Of a stretch of 64,000 nucleotides of DNA, positions 47,091 through 54,939 are shown in pieces. The stretch covers positions 1,922,001 to 1,986,000 of the forward strand of contig NZ_CP088081.1 in assembly GCF_021049305.1 (NCBI RefSeq). The letters are read 5' to 3'. The translations under genes were made by a program, and so were the position numbers. The notes beneath the pieces were generated by a model. That model saw only the letters and a program-made list of their open reading frames with translations, did not search any database and had not been told where the DNA came from. This DNA is from Ideonella dechloratans (lineage in GTDB: Bacteria > Pseudomonadota > Gammaproteobacteria > Burkholderiales > Burkholderiaceae_C). Position 1 is the stretch's first letter; every line of letters begins with the position of its first letter.

Positions 47091-47146
47091 GCAACATGAT
47101 CCGAAGTATAGGGCCGGGCTGCGGGAACACAAGCCCAAAATGTTGC
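47091..47146 (-). promoter_or_regulatory. Phasin promoter flanked by an inverted repeat
   Basis: On the minus strand TTGTGT (47132-47127), 16 bases, TATACT (47110-47105). GCAACAT (47091-47097, near the predicted transcription start) and ATGTTGC (47140-47146, just upstream of the -35 box) form an inverted repeat bracketing the promoter. This would suit a repressor such as PhaR; the match to a PhaR site was not tested. Confidence 0.5.
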
Positions 47147-47224
47147 GACGCAGCAATCTAGTGATCCCGCTCTAAAAACGGCCTGCCGCGCGGGGCACCC
47201 CGCCCGACGCAGAATCGGGCTCCC

Positions 47225-48205
47225 ATGCAGGCCTTCACGTCCGACCACCACACGCTGCCCTTGCCGTCGGGGCACCGGTTTCCCGTGTCCAAGTACGCCT
47301 TGCTGCGCGAGGCGGTGGCCCGCAGCCTGCCCGAGGTGCGGCTGAGCCCGGCGCCGGCGGCCTGTGATGGCGAGTTGATGCTCGCCCACAGCCCGGACTA
47401 CGTCGCCGCGGTGCTCGAGGGCTGGCTCAGTCCGGCCCAGCAGCGTGAGATCGGCTTTCCCTGGTCCGAGCGCATGGCCGAGCGTTCACGACGTTCGGTG
47501 GGCGCCACGATCGCGGCGGCCCGCGCGGCGCTGGCCGAAGGGGTGGCCGCCAACCTGGCCGGCGGCACCCACCATGCGAGTGCCGACAAGGGGTCGGGCT
47601 ACTGCGTCTTCAACGATGTGGCCGTGGCCGCGCGGCGCATGCAGGGCGAGTGGCATCGCCTGCACGGCCAACTGCTGCGGGTGCTGGTCGTCGACCTGGA
47701 CGTGCATCAGGGCAACGGCACAGCCTCCATCTTTGCCGACGATCCGACGGTGTTCACGCTCTCCCTGCACGGGGAGCGCAACTTCCCCTTCCGCAAGGTG
47801 GCGGGGGATCTGGACATCGATCTGCCCGACGGCTGCGAGGACATCCCGTACCTGCAGGCCCTGGATCAGGCGCTGGCCACGGTGTGGGCGCACCACGGGG
47901 ACCAGCCGCCCGGACTGGCCTTCTACCTGGCCGGTGCCGATCCGCACGAGAACGACCGGCTGGGCCGCCTGCGCCTGACCGCAGCCGGCCTGGCCGAGCG
48001 CGACCGGCGGGTGCTGACCGCACTGCGCGAGCGCCGCATTCCCGTGGCGCTGACGATGGCCGGCGGCTACGGCCGAGACATCGCGGACACGGTGGCGATC
48101 CAACTGAACACCGTCGCCGAGGCCCTGGCGAGCTGGGAAGCCTGGCAGGGCCGCAGGGGCATGGATTCCACGCACAATCGCCCGCCTGACACGACTTTGC
48201 GCTGA
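47225..48205 (+). CDS. Histone deacetylase-like amidohydrolase
   Basis: 326 aa. Zinc-dependent deacetylase motifs are present: GGTHHASADKGSGYCVFNDV, the metal ligands in VVDLDVHQGNGTASIF, GADPHENDRLGRL and MAGGYGRDI near the end. Bacterial members (class including acetoin utilisation AcuC-like and acetylpolyamine hydrolases) remove acyl groups from lysines or polyamines; the substrate here is unknown. It is divergent from phaP and followed after 18 bases by the dehydrogenase gene. Confidence 0.93.
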   Translation: MQAFTSDHHTLPLPSGHRFPVSKYALLREAVARSLPEVRLSPAPAACDGELMLAHSPDYVAAVLEGWLSPAQQREIGFPWSERMAERSRRSVGATIAAARAALAEGVAANLAGGTHHASADKGSGYCVFNDVAVAARRMQGEWHRLHGQLLRVLVVDLDVHQGNGTASIFADDPTVFTLSLHGERNFPFRKVAGDLDIDLPDGCEDIPYLQALDQALATVWAHHGDQPPGLAFYLAGADPHENDRLGRLRLTAAGLAERDRRVLTALRERRIPVALTMAGGYGRDIADTVAIQLNTVAEALASWEAWQGRRGMDSTHNRPPDTTLR

Positions 48206-48223
48206 GCACAGCGCCCGCACGCC

Positions 48224-49225
48224 ATGTCCTCATCGCCCCCCGCCCGCCCCGCCATCCTGCTGGCCCGCCAGGTGTTTCCCGACACCGTGGCGCGTCTTCG
48301 CCAGCATCTCGACGTCGATGCCTATGAGGGCCACACCCCGATCCGGCGCGACGAACTGATCGCACGCCTGCAGGGCAAGGCGGGCGTCTTCGTCGCCGGA
48401 ACGGAGCCGATCGACGCGGACCTGCTCCAGGCCTGTCCTTCACTGAAGGCGGTGTGCAGCATGGCGGTGGGCTACAACAACATCGACGTCGCGGCCTGCA
48501 CCGCGCGGGGCGTGCTGGTGACCAACGCGCCCGGCGTGCTGACCGAGACCACGGCCGACTTCGGCTTTGCGCTGATGATGGCCACGGCGCGGCGCATCAC
48601 CGAGGCCGAGCGCTTTCTGCGCCGCGGCGAGTGGACGCACTGGTCCTACGACCTGATGGCCGGCCAGGACATCCATGGCGCCACCCTGGGCGTGCTGGGC
48701 ATGGGGCGGATCGGTCAAGCCATTGCCCGTCGCGGCGCGCTGGGATTTGGCATGAAGGTGGTTTATCACAACCGCAGCCGGCTGTCGGAGGCGGACGAGG
48801 CCGCCCTCGGGGCCCGCTGGCTGCCGCTGCCCGAGCTGATGGCCCAGGCCGATCACCTGGTGATCGTGGTGCCCTACAGCGCCGCCAGCCATCACCTGGT
48901 GGGTCGCGAGCAACTGGCGCTGATGAAGCCCACCGCCACGCTGACCAACATCGCCCGCGGTGGCGTGGTGGACGACGCGGCCCTGGCCGAGGCGCTGAAG
49001 GTCGGCCAGCTGGCCGCCGCCGGCCTGGACGTGTTCGAGGGCGAGCCGCAGGTGCATCCGGCGTTGCTGGAGGTGCCCAATGTGGTGCTGACCCCGCACA
49101 TCGCCAGCGCCAGCCTGGCCACCCGCCGGGCCATGGCCGAACTGGCGGCCGACAACCTGATTGCGACCCTGACCGGGGGGCAGCCGCTCACGCCGCTGAA
49201 CCCCGAGGTACTGGCCACCGCCTGA
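48224..49225 (+). CDS. D-2-hydroxyacid dehydrogenase (glyoxylate/hydroxypyruvate reductase type)
   Basis: 333 aa. The NAD(P)-binding fold shows LGVLGMGRIGQAIARRGALG, and the catalytic triad is seen in TNIARGGVVDD (Arg), GLDVFEGEPQ (Glu) and VVLTPHIASAS (His). The sequence is closest in wording to GhrB-like glyoxylate/hydroxypyruvate reductases. It reduces 2-oxo acids such as glyoxylate or hydroxypyruvate with NAD(P)H in the cytoplasm. rmuC starts 27 bases after it. Confidence 0.92.
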   Translation: MSSSPPARPAILLARQVFPDTVARLRQHLDVDAYEGHTPIRRDELIARLQGKAGVFVAGTEPIDADLLQACPSLKAVCSMAVGYNNIDVAACTARGVLVTNAPGVLTETTADFGFALMMATARRITEAERFLRRGEWTHWSYDLMAGQDIHGATLGVLGMGRIGQAIARRGALGFGMKVVYHNRSRLSEADEAALGARWLPLPELMAQADHLVIVVPYSAASHHLVGREQLALMKPTATLTNIARGGVVDDAALAEALKVGQLAAAGLDVFEGEPQVHPALLEVPNVVLTPHIASASLATRRAMAELAADNLIATLTGGQPLTPLNPEVLATA

Positions 49226-49252
49226 GGCCGGGCGGCCGGCGACAATGCCGGC

Positions 49253-50533
49253 ATGTCCTTGTCTGTCTACGAAATCACGGTGCTGGCCCTGCTGGGCCTG
49301 ATGCTGCTGGCGGTGCTGGGCCTGTGGCTGCGGCCCGCCGCGAGCCTGCCTCCCGAACTGCTGGATGCGCTGGAGCGCCTGGAGCGCGAACTGCGCGCCG
49401 AGGTGCAGCAGAGCGCGCGTGCGGCGCGCATGGAGCAGGCTCAGACCTTGGCGCAGTCCCTGGGCCAGCTGCAACAGAGCCTGCTGACCCAATCGGGCGA
49501 TGCCGCCCGCAGCTTGGCACAGGCACGCGAGGCGCAGGACCAGGCCCTGCGCCGGGTGACCGAGACCATCGAGCGCCGCCTGCTGCAGCTGCAGGACGGC
49601 AACGAGAAGAAGCTCGAGCAGATGCGGGCGACGGTGGATGAGAAGCTGCACGCCACGCTGGAGCAGCGTCTGGGCGAGAGCTTCCGCCAGGTGGCCGAGC
49701 GGCTGGAGCTGGTGCACCAGGGCCTGGGCGAGATGCAGGGGCTGGCGCGCGACGTGGGCTCGCTCAACCGCGTGCTGACCAATGTGAAGTCGCGCGGTGT
49801 CTTCGGCGAACTGCAATTGGCCGGCCTGCTGGAGCAGGTGCTGACCCCGGAACAGTACGCGGCCAATGTGGAAACCGTGCCGGGCACGGGCGCGCGGGTC
49901 GAGTTCGCCATCCGTCTGCCGGGGCGGCGAGACGATGGCCAGCCGATGTGGCTGCCGATCGACGCCAAGTTCCCCCGTGAAGACTACGAGCGCCTGCTGC
50001 AGGCCCAGGACCAGGCCGACCCGGCGGCGGCCGAAGCCGCGGCCCGCGCCCTGGAAGCCCGCCTGCGCGCCGAGGCCCGCAGCATCCGCGAGAAGTATGT
50101 GGCACCGCCGCACACCACCGATTTCGCCATCCTGTTCCTGCCCACCGAAGGGCTGTATGCCGAGGCCCTGCGCCGACCGGGCCTGGTGGAGGCCCTGCAG
50201 CGCGAGCACCGCATCACTCTGGCGGGCCCCACCACCTTGCTGGCCACGCTCAGCAGCTTGCAGATGGGCTTCCGCAGCCTGGCCCTGGAGCGCCGCAGCG
50301 CAGAGGTCTGGGAGGTGCTGGGGGCGGTCAAGACCGAGTTCGCCAAGTTCGGCGACGTGCTGGCCAAGACCAAGAAGAAGCTGGAAGAGGCCAGCGCCAC
50401 CATCGACAGCGCCGAGGTGCGCACGCGGGCGATGGCCCGCAAGCTCAAGAGCGTGGAACAACTTCCCGAGCCGCAGGCGCGTCAGGTGCTGCAGCAGCCC
50501 GCCGGAGAACCCGAGGACGGGCCGGAGGCCTGA
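49253..50533 (+). CDS. rmuC: DNA recombination protein RmuC
   Basis: 426 aa. An N-terminal membrane anchor (TVLALLGLMLLAVLGLWL) is followed by a long coiled coil (about 35-150) and the RmuC nuclease-like core: VLTNVKSRGVFGELQLAGLL, LPIDAKFPREDYERLL and FLPTEGLYAEALRRPGLVEA. The protein limits DNA inversions at short repeats. Size is near the usual 450. It ends 51 bases before the stop of a convergent gene. Confidence 0.95.
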   Translation: MSLSVYEITVLALLGLMLLAVLGLWLRPAASLPPELLDALERLERELRAEVQQSARAARMEQAQTLAQSLGQLQQSLLTQSGDAARSLAQAREAQDQALRRVTETIERRLLQLQDGNEKKLEQMRATVDEKLHATLEQRLGESFRQVAERLELVHQGLGEMQGLARDVGSLNRVLTNVKSRGVFGELQLAGLLEQVLTPEQYAANVETVPGTGARVEFAIRLPGRRDDGQPMWLPIDAKFPREDYERLLQAQDQADPAAAEAAARALEARLRAEARSIREKYVAPPHTTDFAILFLPTEGLYAEALRRPGLVEALQREHRITLAGPTTLLATLSSLQMGFRSLALERRSAEVWEVLGAVKTEFAKFGDVLAKTKKKLEEASATIDSAEVRTRAMARKLKSVEQLPEPQARQVLQQPAGEPEDGPEA

Positions 50534-50584
50534 GGGCGTTCAGCCGCTCAGGCGGCACGCGGGCGCGTGGCCCGCAGCGCGGCG

Positions 50585-51223
50585 TCAGAAGCGGATGTTG
50601 GGCGTGTTGCCCGCGGGCGCGCGCGGAGCCTGGTTTTCAGGCTCCGGGCCCGGGGCGGACGCCGGGATCGCGCCAGGAGGCAGGGCATTGCCGGCCATGG
50701 GTGTCGGCGCGGGCCGCCGGTAGGTGGCGGGCAGGGCCGAGGTCTTGGGGTAGCCCGCCGCGTCCAGGTAGCTGTTCCAGTCGCTGAGCGAGCCCGACTT
50801 GATCTGCTGGGTGCCCACGGTCAGCAAGGGCAGGGTGCGGCCGCCACTGAATTTCACATAGGCGTCCAGGTCCGCGTTCGTGTCGATGCGCTTCTCGGCA
50901 AAGGGGATGCCGCGCTGGACCAGCATGTCACGTCCGACATCGCAGGGTGCGCAGTTGCGGCCCGCATACAGGGTGACCGGGTAGCGGCTGGCCGGTTGGC
51001 GCAATGCTGCAGGCAGGGCGGCCAGATCGGCTCCGCCGCCGCCAACGGACCCATTGGGCGACAGCATCTGCACCTGGGCCTGCGAGGAGGTCGGCGGCCG
51101 GTCGGTGTAGGTGACCTTGCCGTCCGGCCCGATCACCTTGTACTGGGCCATGGCCAAGGGTGCTGCCGCCAGCGTGAGCAACAGGGCGGACAGGGCGTGA
51201 AGACGGTGAGGCATCGGTGTCAT
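50585..51223 (-). CDS. Exported DUF4124-glutaredoxin-like protein
   Basis: 212 aa from ATG at 51223; a second ATG three codons on is possible. A Sec signal peptide (LHALSALLLTLAAAPLAMAQ) precedes a DUF4124 segment (YKVIGPDGKVTYTDRPP). Residues about 85-150 form a glutaredoxin-like domain with redox pair CAPC in YAGRNCAPCDVGRDMLVQRG and LPLLTVG before the cis-Pro position. The tail is Pro-rich. It should act as a periplasmic thiol-disulfide protein; partner unknown. It follows prlC after 54 bases on the same strand. Confidence 0.85.
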   Translation of the reverse strand: MTPMPHRLHALSALLLTLAAAPLAMAQYKVIGPDGKVTYTDRPPTSSQAQVQMLSPNGSVGGGGADLAALPAALRQPASRYPVTLYAGRNCAPCDVGRDMLVQRGIPFAEKRIDTNADLDAYVKFSGGRTLPLLTVGTQQIKSGSLSDWNSYLDAAGYPKTSALPATYRRPAPTPMAGNALPPGAIPASAPGPEPENQAPRAPAGNTPNIRF

Positions 51224-51277
51224 GGCAGCAGGCAGACTCAATCGATGGGGACTATACGCCCGGGGCAGGCCCCGGAC

Positions 51278-53299
51278 TCAGGCCATGCCCTGGTGGCGCA
51301 GCAGTGCGTCGATGCGCGGCTCGCGGCCGCGGAAGGCCTTGAAGCTCTCGATGGCGGGACGGGCGCCGCCGGCCTCCAGGATCTCGCGGCGGTAGCGGCG
51401 GCCGGTCTCCGGGTTGAGCACGCCTTCTTCCTCGAAGGCGCTCCAGGCATCGGCCGAGAGCACCTCGGCCCACTTGTAGGAGTAGTAGCCGGCCGAGTAG
51501 CCCCCCGCGAAGATGTGCGAGAAGGTGTGGGCCGTGCGGCTGAAGGGCGGCACCGGCACCAGGGCCACCTCCTGGCGCACCTCCGCCAGGATGGCCTGCA
51601 CGCGCTCGGCGGCATCGGCCTCGGTGTGCAGGCGCATGTCGAACAGGCCGAACTCGACCTGGCGCAGGGTCTGCAGGCCGCTCTGGAAATTCTTGGCCGC
51701 CAGCATCTTGTCGAACAGGGCACGCGGCAGCGGCTCGCCGCTGTCCACGTGAGCACTCAGTCGGCGGATGACGTCCCACTCCCAGCAGAAGTTCTCCATG
51801 AACTGGCTGGGCAGTTCCACCGCGTCCCACTCGACCCCGTCGATGCCCGAGACGCCCATCTCGTCCACCTGGGTCAACATGTGGTGCAGGCCGTGGCCGA
51901 ACTCGTGGAAGAGGGTGGTCAGCTCGTCGTGCGTCAGCAGGGCCGGCTTGTCGCCCACCGGCGACGAGAAGTTGCAGACCAGGTAGGCCACTGGGGTCTG
52001 CAGGCGGTGCGAATCGACCCGCAGCCAGCGGCTGCGCGCGCTGTCCATCCAGGCGCCGGGACGCTTGCCGGGGCGTGCGTGCGGATCCAGGTAGAACTCG
52101 CCCACCACCTGACCGGCTCGCTCGATGCGGAAGAAGCGCACGGAGGGGTGCCACACCGGTGCTTCGGCCGGGCGGATGCTCACCTCGAACAGGGTTTCGA
52201 CGATGTGGAACAGGCCGTCGAGCACCTTGGGCAGCGGCAGATATGCCTTGACCTCCTGGTCGCTGAAGGCATAGCGGGCCTCCTTGAGCTTCTCGCCCGC
52301 GTAGGCCAGGTCCCAGGCCTGCAGCTCCGTCAGGCCCAGCTCGCTGGCGGCGAAGGCGCGCAGGTCGGCCAGGTCCTTCTCGGCGCTGGGGCGGGCACGC
52401 TGGGCCAGGTCCCGCAGGAAGTGCAACACCTCGGCCGGGGTGCCGGCCATCTTGGGCGCCAGGGACACCTCGGCATAGTTGGCAAAGCCCAGCAGCCGGG
52501 CCTCTTCGGCGCGCAGGGTCAGCAGCTCGCGCATGACCGCGCTGTTGTCCCGCTCCGCGGCACCCAGCTCGCTGGCGCGGGTGACATAGGCGGTGTAGAG
52601 GGTCTCGCGCAGGGCCCGGTTCTCGGCGTACTGCATGACCGGGAAGTAGCTGGGGAAGTGCAGCGTGAGCTTGTGGCCTTCCTTGCCCTCGGCCTCGGCC
52701 GCAGCGCGGGCCGCGGCCACCACATCGGCCGGCACGCCGGCCAGCTCTTCCGCCGTGGCGTAGTGGGCGAAGGCGTCGGTGGCGTCCAGCACATGGTTGG
52801 AGAAGGCCTGCGACAGCTCGGCCATGCGGTCCTGGAGGGCCATGAAGCGGGCCTTGGCCTCGCCTTGCAGGTCGGCCCCGCCCAGGCGGAAGTCGCGCAG
52901 CGCGTGGGCCAGGGCCTGGCGGCGGGCCGGGCTCAGCTGGGCTGCGGCGGGGCTGGCGGCGATCGCCTTGTACTTGGCGTAGAGCCGCTCGTCGCTGCCC
53001 TGGCGGGTGTAGTACTCGGTGATCTTGGGCAGGTTCTCGGCATGGGCCGCCCGCAGCTCGGGCGTGTCGGCCACGTGGGCCAGGTGGTTGACCACGCCCC
53101 AGGCCCGGCCCAGCCGCTCCACCGGCACCTCCAGCACCATCGACAGGGCGTCGTAGTCGGGTGGCACATCGGGCCCCACCGCGCGATCCAGCGCCGCATT
53201 GGCCTCGGCCAGCAGCGCGTCGATTGCCGGTGTCACATGCTCGGGGCGCACGGCGGCGAAGTCGGTCAGGGGGGCGTCTTGCAGCAGCGGATTGGTCAT
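51278..53299 (-). CDS. prlC: Oligopeptidase A (M3 family metallopeptidase)
   Basis: 673 aa, usual length. The zinc site HEFGH lies in TLFHEFGHGLHHMLTQVDEM (about residue 460), with the third ligand Glu further on. MTNPLLQDAPLTDFAAVRPE and the C-terminal FAGGYSAGYYSYKWAEVLSA are family landmarks. The enzyme degrades short peptides, including cleaved signal peptides, in the cytoplasm. It follows folD by 35 bases, so the two are probably co-transcribed. Confidence 0.96.
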   Translation of the reverse strand: MTNPLLQDAPLTDFAAVRPEHVTPAIDALLAEANAALDRAVGPDVPPDYDALSMVLEVPVERLGRAWGVVNHLAHVADTPELRAAHAENLPKITEYYTRQGSDERLYAKYKAIAASPAAAQLSPARRQALAHALRDFRLGGADLQGEAKARFMALQDRMAELSQAFSNHVLDATDAFAHYATAEELAGVPADVVAAARAAAEAEGKEGHKLTLHFPSYFPVMQYAENRALRETLYTAYVTRASELGAAERDNSAVMRELLTLRAEEARLLGFANYAEVSLAPKMAGTPAEVLHFLRDLAQRARPSAEKDLADLRAFAASELGLTELQAWDLAYAGEKLKEARYAFSDQEVKAYLPLPKVLDGLFHIVETLFEVSIRPAEAPVWHPSVRFFRIERAGQVVGEFYLDPHARPGKRPGAWMDSARSRWLRVDSHRLQTPVAYLVCNFSSPVGDKPALLTHDELTTLFHEFGHGLHHMLTQVDEMGVSGIDGVEWDAVELPSQFMENFCWEWDVIRRLSAHVDSGEPLPRALFDKMLAAKNFQSGLQTLRQVEFGLFDMRLHTEADAAERVQAILAEVRQEVALVPVPPFSRTAHTFSHIFAGGYSAGYYSYKWAEVLSADAWSAFEEEGVLNPETGRRYRREILEAGGARPAIESFKAFRGREPRIDALLRHQGMA

Positions 53300-53334
53300 C
53301 GATGGGGTCCTGGTCGGATCGCGGTAGCGGTGGT

Positions 53335-54192
53335 TCAGGCCTGGGCGGCCACCCGTTCGGCGGCCTCAAGCGTGTTGACGAGCAGCATGGTGATGGTCAT
53401 CGGCCCCACGCCCCCGGGCACCGGGGTGATGTGCGAGGCCACGGGGCTCACCGTGGCAAACTCCACGTCGCCGCAGAGTTTGCCTTCATCGTTGCGGTTG
53501 ATGCCCACGTCGATCACGATGGCCCCGGGCTTGACCATGTCTCCGGTCAGCGTGTTGCGTCGGCCCACGGCGGCCACCACCACATCGGCCTGACGGGTGT
53601 GGTAAGCCAGGTCGGGCGTGCCGCTGTGGCAGATGGTGACGGTGGCATTGGCCTGCAACAGCAGCAGGGCCATGGGCTTGCCCACGGTGTTGCTGCGGCC
53701 GATCACCACGGCGTGCTTGCCCTTGAGCGACACGCCGGTGCTCTCGATCAGCTTCATGCAGCCGTAAGGCGTGCAGGGGCGAAAGCCCTCCAACCCGGCC
53801 ATCAGCTCACCGGCGGAGAGCACCGAGTAGCCGTCCACGTCCTTGGTGGTGGCAATGGCCTCGATCACCTTGTGCGGGTCGATGTGCTTGGGCAGGGGCA
53901 TCTGCACCAGGATGCCGTGAACCGTCGGATCGGCATTCAGTGCAGCAATGCGCTCGAGCAGCGCGGCCTCGGTCAGGCTGGCGTCGTACTTCTCGAACAC
54001 CGAGCGCACGCCGCTGTCCTCGCAGGCCTTGACCTTGTTGCGCACATAGACGGCCGAGGCCGGGTCGTCCCCCACCAGGATGACGGCCAGGCCGGGCTGG
54101 TGGCCTCGGGCGGTGAGTGCGGCCGCCCGCTGGGCGACCTCGGCGCGGAGTTGGCGGGACAGGGCGTTGCCGTCGATCACTTGGGCGGTCAT
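53335..54192 (-). CDS. folD: Bifunctional methylene-THF dehydrogenase/cyclohydrolase
   Basis: 285 aa. It converts 5,10-methylene-THF to 10-formyl-THF. FolD signatures are complete: [20 protein letters not shown], the catalytic Lys region [43 protein letters not shown] and [15 protein letters not shown] near the end. It starts 123 bases after the FixJ-type regulator gene, beyond a terminator hairpin, and precedes prlC. Confidence 0.98.
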   Translation of the reverse strand: MTAQVIDGNALSRQLRAEVAQRAAALTARGHQPGLAVILVGDDPASAVYVRNKVKACEDSGVRSVFEKYDASLTEAALLERIAALNADPTVHGILVQMPLPKHIDPHKVIEAIATTKDVDGYSVLSAGELMAGLEGFRPCTPYGCMKLIESTGVSLKGKHAVVIGRSNTVGKPMALLLLQANATVTICHSGTPDLAYHTRQADVVVAAVGRRNTLTGDMVKPGAIVIDVGINRNDEGKLCGDVEFATVSPVASHITPVPGGVGPMTITMLLVNTLEAAERVAAQA

Positions 54193-54250
54193 GGGCGGTC
54201 TCTTTCGGTCAGATGGAATGTCTACGAAGCTGCGGCCAACGCGGGCGCCG

Positions 54251-54278
54251 AAAAAGGGAAAGGGGCCCTGAAGGCCCC
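54251..54278 (-). terminator. Terminator after the response regulator gene
   Basis: GGGGCC (54262-54267) pairs with GGCCCC (54273-54278) around CTGAA; on the minus strand the stem is followed by TTTCCCTTTTT. It separates the two-component genes from folD. Confidence 0.65.
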
Positions 54279-54315
54279 ATGGTTCCCGATCGCGACAGGC
54301 GAAGTTGGCCTGGCG

Positions 54316-54939
54316 TCAGGCCTTGTGCGAGGCGCCCAAGGCGATCTTGAGCAGGTCGGCCACCGTGTTGGCGTTGAGCTTCTCCATGATGTTGGCCCGG
54401 TGGGCCTCCACCGTCTTGATGCTGATGCCCAGGTCATCGGCGATCTGCTTGTTCAGGCGGCCGGCGACGATGCGTTCCAGCACCTGGGCTTCACGCGTGG
54501 TCAGTCGGGCGAGCAGGGCGTCGCGGCTGGCGGCTTCCTGGTGGTGCGAGAAGGCCGCACGGGCCTGGTCCAGCATGCGCTCGACCAGGGACACCAGCTC
54601 CTCTTCCTTGAAAGGCTTCTCGATGAAGTCCATCGCGCCCTTCTTCATGGTGGTCACGGCCATCGGCACGTCACCATGACCGGTGATGAACACCACCGGC
54701 AGCGGGCTCTTGCGTTCCAGCAGACGGTCCTGCAGTTCCAGGCCGCTCATGCCATCCATGCGGATGTCGGCGATCAGGCAGGCAACTTCCCGGGGATCGA
54801 AGCGTGAGAGGAAGGACTCGGCGGACTCGAAGCACTTGACCCGGTAATCCTTGCCTTCCAGCAGCCATTGCAGCGAATCGCGAACGGCCTCGTCATCATC
54901 GACAACGTAGACGGTACCCTTTTTTGGAATCAGGCTCAT
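54316..54939 (-). CDS. FixJ-family response regulator
   Basis: 207 aa. The receiver domain has the acidic pair at D15-D16 (VYVVDDDEAV), phosphoacceptor D58 (LIADIRMDGMSGLE), the Thr of VFITGHGD and Lys of IEKPFKEEE. A short linker leads to a LuxR-type helix-turn-helix (TTREAQVLERIVAGRLNKQI then ADDLGISIKTVEAHR). It should be phosphorylated by the kinase encoded just upstream, whose stop it overlaps by 4 bases. Target genes are unknown; the divergent aceE operon is a candidate. Confidence 0.95.
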   Translation of the reverse strand: MSLIPKKGTVYVVDDDEAVRDSLQWLLEGKDYRVKCFESAESFLSRFDPREVACLIADIRMDGMSGLELQDRLLERKSPLPVVFITGHGDVPMAVTTMKKGAMDFIEKPFKEEELVSLVERMLDQARAAFSHHQEAASRDALLARLTTREAQVLERIVAGRLNKQIADDLGISIKTVEAHRANIMEKLNANTVADLLKIALGASHKA

